Of a stretch of 64,000 bases of DNA, positions 56,395-62,947 are shown one piece after another. The notes under the pieces were generated by a model. It was not told the origin of the DNA. It saw only the letters and a program-made list of their open reading frames with translations, and made no database searches. Source of the DNA: Stutzerimonas xanthomarina DSM 18231 (lineage in GTDB: Bacteria > Pseudomonadota > Gammaproteobacteria > Pseudomonadales > Pseudomonadaceae); assembly GCF_900129835.1 (NCBI RefSeq), contig NZ_FQXA01000006.1:62001-126000 (forward strand), given 5' to 3'. Position 1 is the first letter of the stretch, and each line of letters opens with the position of its first letter. The position numbers and the translations under genes are program-made.

Positions 56395-57180
56395 TCAGCG
56401 GGTCAGTTCGAGCCAGTTTTTCGGGCTAGCCGTAAGCTCGATCCTGGACTCCCTTGAAGTAACGCCGGCTGCCAGCTGCCGGGCGTCCTTATCCGCCTCG
56501 GCCTGCATCTTGGTTGCCAGCGCGTTCTGCTGAGCGATCAAAAGGCCCCGAATCTGCAGCAGCTGGTTGGCCTGCTGGCTGGCGAGCTGGTTGGCGTATC
56601 CGATTGCCTGCATCTGGCCCTGAGCGCTTTGCGCGCCCGTCTGGAGGCGCTGCAACGTCGCCGCATCCGAGGTCAGGTTGTCTTGCTGCTGGTCGAGGCC
56701 CTTGAACACAGCATCGTTAGCCTTCTTCTGCGATTCACTGGCGAGGTGCTGTACGTCGTTCATGACCGCCCACTGAGCGGCAGAGCAGCCGGTGGCCGAA
56801 AAGCACGGGGTCCCCCTGTAGTAGTTCACGTCCTGGAACCTGCTGACGTAACTGTCCAGGCTGCCGAGCTGGTTCTTGTAATAGTTCAGGGTGTTGGTCG
56901 CGCTCATCAAGCCGTTGATGGTTGATTGCGCCTGATCCCAGATGTACGCGGCCGGGGCCATCGTGTTCTGAAGCTGGTTTTCATATTGCTGGAGCTGAGT
57001 GCTGTACTGCTCAATTTGCTTGAGCGTTTGGGCCACCGATTCGATTGCCGTCATGATGTTCTGCGACAAGTTTGTGCCGTCGACGACAGGAATTCCGGCT
57101 TGCGTGGACGTGATGTGCACGCCGCCGGCCAGGACGGCCGCGAGCGCAGTTTTAGCCGCTAAAATACGGAAGTGCTTCAT
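56395..57180 (-). CDS. trbJ: P-type conjugative transfer protein TrbJ (VirB5-like)
   Basis: 261 aa from ATG at 57180 (MKHFRILAAKTALAAVLAGG); an upstream Met at 57219 adds residues outside the family. Sec signal peptide to about residue 28. The mature protein is a long helical, Gln-rich chain (VAQTLKQIEQYSTQLQQYEN), typical of TrbJ/VirB5, a minor pilus component thought to contact the recipient. The first codons overlap a perfect 13-bp palindrome (57151-57163) equal to the IncP KorB operator. Head of the trbJ-trbK-trbL group. Confidence 0.9.
   Translation of the reverse strand: MKHFRILAAKTALAAVLAGGVHITSTQAGIPVVDGTNLSQNIMTAIESVAQTLKQIEQYSTQLQQYENQLQNTMAPAAYIWDQAQSTINGLMSATNTLNYYKNQLGSLDSYVSRFQDVNYYRGTPCFSATGCSAAQWAVMNDVQHLASESQKKANDAVFKGLDQQQDNLTSDAATLQRLQTGAQSAQGQMQAIGYANQLASQQANQLLQIRGLLIAQQNALATKMQAEADKDARQLAAGVTSRESRIELTASPKNWLELTR
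57151..57163. promoter_or_regulatory. KorB-operator-like palindrome in trbJ 5' end
   Basis: TTTAGCCGCTAAA, identical to the IncP-1 KorB operator consensus TTTAGC(C/G)GCTAAA. It lies inside the trbJ coding sequence (codons for LAAK), so it could be coincidental. Another exact copy is at 62932-62944 and a near copy (central A) at 59702-59714. Confidence 0.45.
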
Positions 57181-57310
57181 GGTTCGATAACCTTTTCTGA
57201 AAGTGGCTTTCAGAGTCATCGAATAGCTGCGCCACGTAGCTAATCGGTAGTTGACCAGAGCGACACCGAAGCCCGGCCTTTTTGTTCATTTCACGGCGTC
57301 AGGGTGAAGG

Positions 57311-57730
57311 CTAGATCTCCCAAGGGTTGATAACAGTCAGACCGGCAGCTTGAAAGGGGCTTGTGTCGCGAGTGGCAACGACAAATCCGTTAGCAAGGGC
57401 GACCGCTGCGATGCACGCATCGGCTGCCTCTATGCCGCTACCTGACTTGCGAGCCATCGCCAGCACTTCGGCGTACGCATGCGTGCAAGCCAAATCAAAA
57501 GGCAGAACGCGCCCAACGAACATGGGCAGCACCTGCTTTTCCAGGCTTTCTTGCAACATCGTACGACGCCTGCCGGTCGGCAGAAGCGCCACCCCGGCGC
57601 GCAGCTCGGCTACGGTCATGGCTGATAGGTAAAGCGTTTCCAGCGGTTGTGCATCAATCCATTCGATTACGCGGGCCTCGGGCGCATGACGTAGCGGCTC
57701 CGAAACCACGTTCGTGTCGAGAAGGATCAT
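57311..57730 (-). CDS. PIN-domain toxin, FitB/VapC family
   Basis: 139 aa. PIN nuclease: MILLDTNVVSEPLR (Asp5), TVAELRAG with acidic Glu near 43, and GIEAADACIAAVAL with the C-terminal Asp near 104, followed by a fourth acidic position. Predicted Mg-dependent RNase. The upstream antitoxin gene overlaps it by 4 nt, so toxin and antitoxin are translated together. On the island it would stabilise the element by post-segregational killing. Name VapC or FitB by family; specific RNA target unknown. Confidence 0.88.
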   Translation of the reverse strand: MILLDTNVVSEPLRHAPEARVIEWIDAQPLETLYLSAMTVAELRAGVALLPTGRRRTMLQESLEKQVLPMFVGRVLPFDLACTHAYAEVLAMARKSGSGIEAADACIAAVALANGFVVATRDTSPFQAAGLTVINPWEI

Positions 57731-57981
57731 TCAAAGCTCGCTGCACGGGCGGGAGTTCTGTCGCGCATGCTCTCAAAGAAAGCGAACTCTTCATCGGTCA
57801 GCTTGGCCTTGCGACCGACTTCGGCCAGCAGTGAGCCCAGCTTAACCCGACCCTTCGGCTTCACCGCAGACTCCAGGATGTCGCGCATTTCGGCCTCAAT
57901 GCTACGGCCGTGCTGAGCGGCTCTCACGCGGATCGCACGATGCACCTCATCGGGCACATTTCGAACGGTTACAGATGGCAT
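57727..57981 (-). CDS. FitA/StbC-type ribbon-helix-helix antitoxin
   Basis: 84 aa. N-terminal ribbon-helix-helix SVTVRNVPDEVHRAIRVRAA, then HGRSIEAEMRDILESA, typical of FitA/StbC plasmid-stability antitoxins; the C-terminal tail would wrap round the PIN toxin. As RHH protein it should repress its own promoter: a -35 TTGCGT (complement of 58026-58031), 18-nt spacer and -10 TATGCA (complement of 58002-58007) lie upstream. Overlaps the toxin by 4 nt. Confidence 0.88.
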   Translation of the reverse strand: MPSVTVRNVPDEVHRAIRVRAAQHGRSIEAEMRDILESAVKPKGRVKLGSLLAEVGRKAKLTDEEFAFFESMRDRTPARAASFE

Positions 57982-58241
57982 CTTTCAAAACCTCTTTGTG
58001 ATGCATACTCTTGCACTCTAGCAAAACGCAAGCATTCTCACAATCGCGGCTGTCCATGAGCTTTTGTCTAGGAGGGCTTGGCCCTCAATCTACAGCACGG
58101 CCCGCAGCCTCGGCTCGGAGTGCGCGGACCTACTGTAAAAACAGCAAGTCAGCGTAACGTGGCGACTCATGCTCGAAGCCTATCGCGCAGCCGCTATACG
58201 GACCGTGGTGGAGATATTGAGCAGAAGACTAGGAGGTGCGC

Positions 58242-58478
58242 ATGAAGGAAAACGACACCACACAATGTGACATTGGCGGAAACCATGTCTTGCCAGTCAA
58301 GGCGGACGGTTCCAACCAAAACGTTCGCGCATTGACGGACGTTGAACTCGCAGAGCTTCGCCGAGATATGGCCGAATCATCGGCTCGGATGAAGGCCGAA
58401 CTGGCGCGCAGACGTCATGAGAAAATAACTCTCAGCCCGCATAGCCATGGCAACGCCCCCGCACAAATACTTAGCTAA
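58242..58478 (+). CDS. small hypothetical protein
   Basis: 78 aa from ATG at 58242 (MKENDTTQCDIGG), with AGGAGG at 58231-58236; a GTG at 58236 is inside that site and unlikely. Contains an amphipathic helix (VELAELRRDMAESSARMKAELARRRHE) reminiscent of coiled-coil proteins. Plus strand, opposite to its neighbours. No family recognised. Confidence 0.5.
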   Translation: MKENDTTQCDIGGNHVLPVKADGSNQNVRALTDVELAELRRDMAESSARMKAELARRRHEKITLSPHSHGNAPAQILS

Positions 58479-58875
58479 CTCTATGGGGGAAAGATTACGG
58501 CTGTAGTAAAACGTCCTAGCTCGTCTCGCCGAAAAACGGTCTTGGAAAATTCAACGCACCTGCGTCGCTAGCAGCGACCACCAGAAACTACCGTCAGTAA
58601 TGCACGGCCGTTCACAGGCCCAAGCCCCGTCGCCACGCATGCCTAGCTCTTTTGTCACCGCCCTGAAAGAGAGGATCCGGCTATCCCAAATTTCCATTTG
58701 CCAGGCTGAATTCCGCACTCTCACCAGTGCCGACAAAAATTCGAGAGAGGGAAAGATTCCGGCTGCGTTGCGAGCCGGGCCTGTAAGCAGTGTTGCTGCA
58801 CGCCGTCCTGGGTGTGTTTCTAGCTGATGTAACAAACTTCCAGCCATCCAGTCAGCTATCAGCCTGCGCGTGTTA
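58479..58875. other. intergenic region beside oriT with short direct repeat
   Basis: GGGAAAGATTACGGCTG (58487-58503) recurs with one change at 58749-58765, bracketing about 245 nt. A minus-strand frame from ATG at 58847 (MAGSLLHQLETHPG) begins where RP4 has the traJ start (MADET) next to oriT but does not resemble TraJ, so traJ appears lost or replaced. No gene supported. Confidence 0.45.
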
Positions 58876-58990
58876 CAGCCTCGCAGAGCAAGACTCCCGA
58901 TTGAGCGCGTAGCGCGAATTAGGGAAAGTGAAGCAGGATCCGCCCGCTCGCGGGTGGGCCTACTTCACCTGTCTTGCCCGCAGTTCCACC
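58876..58990. other. oriT: origin of transfer (oriT), RP4/IncP type
   Basis: Read on the minus strand, the segment matches the RP4 oriT layout from memory: GGCAAGACAGGTGAAGTAGG, the palindrome CCACCCGCGAGCGGG, CTTCACTTTCCCTAATTCGC and finally TGCTCTGCGAGGCTG. The nick site corresponds to CTGTCTTG/CCCGC on the plus strand, between 58976 and 58977 (RP4: CTATCCTG/CCCGG). The relaxase TraI and the accessory TraJ/TraK are not encoded here. Such an orphan oriT lets a co-resident IncP-type relaxase mobilise the island. Confidence 0.8.
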
Positions 58991-59484
58991 GCGTTTTTGT
59001 CTGTTCTTCAAATCAACTGACATCGACTGAGCATCAATCGGTATATCCGCTAAAGGCCATCAGAACACTACCGGAGCGCAACTGGAGCACAACTGAAATA
59101 CAAGTAGAGTATCCAAGACCACCGAGATGGCGGAAAGCGCGCCATGGTCAAAAGGGATGACGTCTCGATGGAGCCGAGCGCTCCGAGCTATTACCTCCAG
59201 CCCCTACAGCACGACGCCAACAGTTTATGTGCGCGTTTCGAAACTAAAAAAACAGGTTGAACGCCAAAGGGGAGACTCGCTAAGGCCGCAGGGGGAGATG
59301 GGAAGAAAACCTAAGAGACTTCGGTCGCCGGGTGGCATAAGCCAGTCGGAGAGTGAATGATATTCTCGAACAGCCTCGGTTCTGGAAGCGATAGCGGTGA
59401 GACCTGCCGATGAGATCGCCGCGGTAGTTAATGCGGCCGACGAGACGAGAAATCTAGCTATTAAAAATGGTGCCGGGACAACCG
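58991..59484. other. region right of oriT, nothing convincing
   Basis: About 490 nt where RP4 would carry traK. Short frames on both strands (for instance plus-strand 59127-59360, VYVRVSKLKKQVERQ) lack family resemblance and mutually overlap. No repeat or hairpin stands out. Confidence 0.4.
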
Positions 59485-59673
59485 CTACGCCACTGGAACA
59501 GACTTCCAACGCGAGAAGTCAATCTCAGCCACCTCTGCGGCAATTCCTTCCTTAGCCGACGGCTCAGAATCCCTTAGGCTAAGCTGCCTATTCTCGCCTA
59601 TTGCGTCAGCCACCGCTGCTTTGATCAATTTCATGCGTACCAGTAAACCAGCGTGTTCGTCTGGACTTTGCAT
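59485..59673 (-). CDS. small hypothetical protein
   Basis: 62 aa, MQSPDEHAGLLVRMKLIKAA, with AGAGGTG about 8 nt before the ATG. Acidic and probably helical; no signal or domain. Starts about 30 nt after the hairpin at 59705-59736 and may be read from a promoter in the origin region. Could be spurious. Confidence 0.4.
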   Translation of the reverse strand: MQSPDEHAGLLVRMKLIKAAVADAIGENRQLSLRDSEPSAKEGIAAEVAEIDFSRWKSVPVA

Positions 59674-59701
59674 ACAAACACCTCTGAGGTCATGGCGGAA
59701 A

Positions 59702-60054
59702 TTTAGCAGCTAAAGCGCCCTGCCGCTTTAGCTGCTGATTCTCTAAATCGCAGCGAGCCCTTGAATCAACAAGCAGGGGCCTTGTCGCCTGACGACGTAT
59801 AGAGATGGCCTCTGCCACTCCCTCCCCCTTGGCGTCCAACCATCGGCCTCAAGCCGATTGAGCGAACCATCAGGCCGTGCGCAAAAAGGTGTAAGCGCCC
59901 GCCTCAAGCGGGCAATTACACCGCCTGGATATCCTAAGAAATCCTGAATATCCTGCCAAAAGTGCAAAAAATCGGGCCGCTGTGGCACGCCGCCGGGCCG
60001 CTGTGACACGCCATCGGGCCGTTGTGGCACGCTATCGGGCCGCTGTGACACGCT
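59702..60054. other. oriV: putative replication origin (oriV) with four 21-bp iterons and two large hairpins
   Basis: Four direct repeats of 21 bp in register, 59971-59991, 59992-60012, 60013-60033 and 60034-60054, unit (A/G)(T/C)CGGGCCG(C/T)TGTG(A/G)CACGC(C/T). Next come a T/A-rich tract (TTTTTTGCACTTTTGG on minus) and a triple ATCCT word. A symmetric cruciform lies at 59888-59922: GGTGTAA..GCCCGC-CTCAA-GCGGGC..TTACACC; and a perfect 13-bp stem at 59705-59717/59724-59736. Iterons, AT-rich tract and single-strand initiation-like hairpins are the IncQ oriV plan. They overlap the repC 3' end. A 102-codon frame through the iterons is a by-product of the repeats. Confidence 0.6.
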
Positions 60055-60796
60055 TTACTCTGTCCGCGGCGGCTAGCTCAATCCCGACTTCGATCAATCC
60101 GGCGGCATCCTCCTTCAACCGCCGCCGATAATTGCGCAGCATCATGCTATTGACCGTTCCGCCTCCTACGGCACGAATCAACGTGTCCAGGTGCCAGCCT
60201 CCCGCCGGATGTTGCTTGTGGGTCAGGACATGCCGCGCAAGCGCCTGGCTGATCCCGTGTTGCAACCGGGCGATCGGGCCAGGTGGGTAGTACAGGGACA
60301 AGTCCCTTTCCAACAGCATCACCAGAGCAACACCTAGCCGGACGCGCCACAAATGGCGAACCCCGCCAGTGAGCGGATCACGTCGGGTCATGGGTGACGG
60401 GATAACGTGGTCGATCAGGCCGCCGATGATCCGCTCACCACTGCACTCCAGCTCCGGCGTCACGATTTCTACCGTGGCGGCCCGCAGGTCGGTCAGCAGC
60501 TTCTTGATGCGGTCGTGGCTGTACTGGTGATCGGATAGCATCCGGCGCAGCCTCGCCGGGTCGATCAGCAGCTCGATGCCGCCGTCTGATATTTCGCGGC
60601 GGCGTTCAGCCACATACAACATGGACTCCACGATATCGGCATGACGCTGACCCAGCCTGCCGGTTACGCGGCATCGACCGAAGCAAGTGTCCATCCATTG
60701 CCCCGCCAGCTCTCGTGGACGCTGACTGGGCTGATAGATCATTACTCGTGCCTGCAATACCGTGCTGGTCGGGGCGACCTGGTTACCAGTTTTCAT
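60032..60796 (-). CDS. repC: RepC-like replication initiator (IncQ type)
   Basis: 254 aa, starting MKTGNQVAPTSTVLQARVMI and overlapping repA by 14 nt. Winged-helix initiator pattern by eye: HADIVESMLYVAERRREISDGG, YSHDRIKKLLTDLRAATVEI, and a C-terminal IDTLIRAVGGG-like segment (HLDTLIRAVGGGTVNSMMLRNY) resembling the second winged helix of RSF1010 RepC. Would bind the iterons that start at its own 3' end and open the origin. Identification rests mainly on coupling to an unmistakable RepA; sequence similarity to RSF1010 RepC is low. Confidence 0.7.
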   Translation of the reverse strand: MKTGNQVAPTSTVLQARVMIYQPSQRPRELAGQWMDTCFGRCRVTGRLGQRHADIVESMLYVAERRREISDGGIELLIDPARLRRMLSDHQYSHDRIKKLLTDLRAATVEIVTPELECSGERIIGGLIDHVIPSPMTRRDPLTGGVRHLWRVRLGVALVMLLERDLSLYYPPGPIARLQHGISQALARHVLTHKQHPAGGWHLDTLIRAVGGGTVNSMMLRNYRRRLKEDAAGLIEVGIELAAADRVKRVTAAR

Positions 60797-61634
60797 TGCC
60801 GCCCCTCGTTACGGACTTCAGCTTCGCAGGTGAATGGCGTTTCTGTCGTTCGAGTACAGCAGGCTTGAGGACGCCGCCTTCGTGCCTCCGGAACCAACAC
60901 TCCCGAAAAGGTGCGCCGTAGTTTGCTTTGCTGACGCCATAGCGGACGAAATACCCACGTTGACCTTCATCAACCCCCCACTCCTCGGCCTCGACCTGCG
61001 TCATGCCTGACAAATACGACTGCCAACGAGTGTTATCAACTAGCACGGATGACCCACGGCTGGCCTGCTGCTGATCGCCAGTGCCCGACAGGGCCGCACC
61101 CTTGTTGGCATGGTGCAGAAACACAATTGCGCAGCCCGTATCGGCGGTTATGGCCTCCATTCGGCCGATGACCTGCGCCATAGGCCCGCTGGCGTTCTCT
61201 TCCTCTACGTGAAACCGGCGCAGGGTATCCAAAACCATCAGACGACGCCCCTCGGCAGCCCGTCTGAGGCCATCGAACCAATCAACCGCCATAATATTGG
61301 GACATCTTCCGATTAGCGGCTCAATCAGCAGACCATCAGCCACGGATTGTCGCTGCTCGGCAGTTAGGTATGCGCCAAGGGCGTGCAAACGGTGATGAAT
61401 TGCTATAGGTGGGTCTTCGGCGGGTAGATACACTACCGCGCCATTGCGCAGATCCCCCACTTCCAATAAGTCGGGCCCGCCGGCGATCTGCATGGCCAAT
61501 TGTAGGATCAACATGGACTTACCAGCCCCGCCAGGCGATACAAGTGCGCCCACGGTGCCAGCAACCATATTGGGTAAAACGTAATCTATCGGCGGTGGCA
61601 GCTTGTTAAATCCTGCCATTAGGTCGAGGGCCAT
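60783..61634 (-). CDS. repA: RepA replicative helicase, IncQ (RSF1010) type
   Basis: 283 aa from ATG at 61634 (MALDLMAGFNKLPPPIDY) with AGGAG 6 nt upstream; an upstream start at 61694 overlaps the AlpA gene. Closely resembles RSF1010 RepA from memory: LPNMVAGTVGALVSPGGAGK (Walker A), YLPAEDPPIAIHHRLHALGA, LMVLDTLRRFHVEEENASGP (Walker B) and FLHHANKGAA. RSF1010 RepA is a hexameric 5'-3' helicase that unwinds the origin. Only 1 nt separates it from the AlpA stop. IncQ primase RepB and mobilisation genes are not present in the window. Confidence 0.93.
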   Translation of the reverse strand: MALDLMAGFNKLPPPIDYVLPNMVAGTVGALVSPGGAGKSMLILQLAMQIAGGPDLLEVGDLRNGAVVYLPAEDPPIAIHHRLHALGAYLTAEQRQSVADGLLIEPLIGRCPNIMAVDWFDGLRRAAEGRRLMVLDTLRRFHVEEENASGPMAQVIGRMEAITADTGCAIVFLHHANKGAALSGTGDQQQASRGSSVLVDNTRWQSYLSGMTQVEAEEWGVDEGQRGYFVRYGVSKANYGAPFRECWFRRHEGGVLKPAVLERQKRHSPAKLKSVTRGGNENW

Positions 61635-61635
61635 A

Positions 61636-61863
61636 TCAGCTCCTCTCGTCGCCAGGGCGGGCTGCCTGGACACCCGACGCTCTGCGCGCCTCAATCCACT
61701 CTACAACCTCCGACAAGTCCCACGCGATACTTCTGCTAGTAAGCACGATACGGCGCGGAAACTCCCCCCGCTGCTCCAAGTTATAAATAGTTCGCGTCGA
61801 GAGAGGAATTATCTCCGATAGCCTTTTTCGGTTGATCAACGTCTTGCTGTGCAGTGCTTGCAT
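61636..61863 (-). CDS. AlpA-family DNA-binding regulator / excisionase
   Basis: 75 aa from ATG at 61863 (MQALHSKTLINRKRLSEIIP) with AGGAGC 8 nt upstream; an upstream Met at 61896 is less likely. MerR-like winged helix typical of AlpA: LINRKRLSEIIPLSTRTIYNLEQRGEFPRRI, ending in IAWDLSEVVEWIEARR. AlpA proteins activate the integrase of P4-like elements or act as excisionases. First gene of the alpA-repA-repC operon, so excision and replication would be switched on together (inference). Confidence 0.88.
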   Translation of the reverse strand: MQALHSKTLINRKRLSEIIPLSTRTIYNLEQRGEFPRRIVLTSRSIAWDLSEVVEWIEARRASGVQAARPGDERS

Positions 61864-61914
61864 GGCTTGGGCTCCTATTACCGATACCTGCCTCATGGTG
61901 CCAAGCGGTGCACA

Positions 61915-61949
61915 TTGATTTACCGTATTAATTGGCCATAATAGTTGAC
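61915..61949 (+). promoter_or_regulatory. possible promoter of the zinc-cluster/HTH gene
   Basis: TTGATT (61915-61920), 16-nt spacer, CATAAT (61937-61942). Transcription would begin almost at the ATG (61950), giving a leaderless or nearly leaderless mRNA. Shares the 86-nt gap with the divergent alpA promoter. Confidence 0.35.
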
Positions 61950-62918
61950 ATGAAAAATGAACTTAGCATTTTCGTATGGGCAAACTGCGCTCCCTCAGTT
62001 TTGGAAGCCATTCGTGAATTTGAGGGGCGCTGGCAGCCGTACTCCATATCTTCTCGGCGCTATCCAATCGTTCGGCTGATAGAAGAAATCATTGACCCCG
62101 CTATAGCCGCATACATGACAACTCTTCCGGACAAGTACAATGGATATGTGCCCGGAGCTGGCACAGGGGTTAGCCTCAGCGCAATCATTCGACTAGTAGG
62201 GCTTGACGCCATGGTCCGCATGCAACGTCAGCTGCTACGCCAATTCATCAAGACGGAGGATAGACAGACCGCTAGAGACCAGCGCTTTGTCGCAACCCTG
62301 GAGTCAATTATCGAATTGGCCTGGGACTGCGCCTGCAAACGACCAAAAACGTCAAACCCGGCAAAAGGCGTCAACCTAAATAGCCAACGAAAACATGGAT
62401 TTTGCGATCTCTGCGGCAATCTAACCGAGTTCGCTGCCTTCATGGCGACGATAGCTGATGGTCGTATCAATGATGTCGAACTGGACGACCATAGAAAGCT
62501 CGAACTCAGCCACCAATACTGCCTCAAGCACCGGCCGAAGCGGATGGATGGCGCATGGAACCCAACGTATCGGACGGCTAAACGATCCCAGGGACAGTTT
62601 GATCTCGAACTAGCAAGGCTCAACCGTCAATGCGCGAAACGGTCCTCGCCACAGGCAGCATCCGGGACCCCGCTGGTAGACAGTTATTTCTACTATTACA
62701 TGCTAGGCCAAACAACCCAGCCAGCGGACAAGGCGGAACTCCGCTATCAAGCGCGCCTCATGGTGGATTCAAAGCTATCAGATAGAAAAAAGCAGATGCT
62801 TGCACTGCTGCACTTCGGTTTCAGTCAATCTGAGATTGGGCGAAGATTGGGAATCGGACGCCAAGCCGTATCGAAGGCGCTGGGGTCCATTCCTGATGCG
62901 CTCTATTTGAAGCGGTAA
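61950..62918 (+). CDS. putative regulator with zinc-cluster and C-terminal helix-turn-helix
   Basis: 322 aa from ATG at 61950 (MKNELSIFVWANCAP); a TTG at 61932 would add six residues. No family recognised over the first 150 residues. The middle holds FCDLCGN (CxxC) and HQYCLKHRPK (HxxCxxH), together a plausible zinc site, near residues 155-205. The C-terminal 45 residues, LHFGFSQSEIGRRLGIGRQAVSKAL, are a sigma-r4/LuxR-like helix-turn-helix. Divergent from alpA and convergent with the integrase, so likely a controller of the mobility module. Function inferred only from architecture. Confidence 0.6.
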   Translation: MKNELSIFVWANCAPSVLEAIREFEGRWQPYSISSRRYPIVRLIEEIIDPAIAAYMTTLPDKYNGYVPGAGTGVSLSAIIRLVGLDAMVRMQRQLLRQFIKTEDRQTARDQRFVATLESIIELAWDCACKRPKTSNPAKGVNLNSQRKHGFCDLCGNLTEFAAFMATIADGRINDVELDDHRKLELSHQYCLKHRPKRMDGAWNPTYRTAKRSQGQFDLELARLNRQCAKRSSPQAASGTPLVDSYFYYYMLGQTTQPADKAELRYQARLMVDSKLSDRKKQMLALLHFGFSQSEIGRRLGIGRQAVSKALGSIPDALYLKR

Positions 62919-62931
62919 CATCAGCGTGAAA

Positions 62932-62944
62932 TTTAGCCGCTAAA
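62932..62944. promoter_or_regulatory. KorB-operator-like palindrome between HTH gene and integrase
   Basis: TTTAGCCGCTAAA, exact match to the IncP-1 KorB operator, in the 29-nt gap between two convergent stops, so not a promoter operator. KorB is a ParB-family protein whose operators can also act as partition sites; no korB or parB is in the window. Confidence 0.45.
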
Positions 62945-62947
62945 AAA

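Noticed and set aside
58551-58847. 98-codon minus-strand frame at the traJ position
   Set aside because: Starts where traJ would start but shows no ribbon-helix-helix or other TraJ feature.
59743-60051. 102-codon minus-strand frame with repeated SQRPDG units
   Set aside because: It is produced by four 21-bp DNA repeats read in frame and crosses hairpins of the putative origin; no family resemblance.
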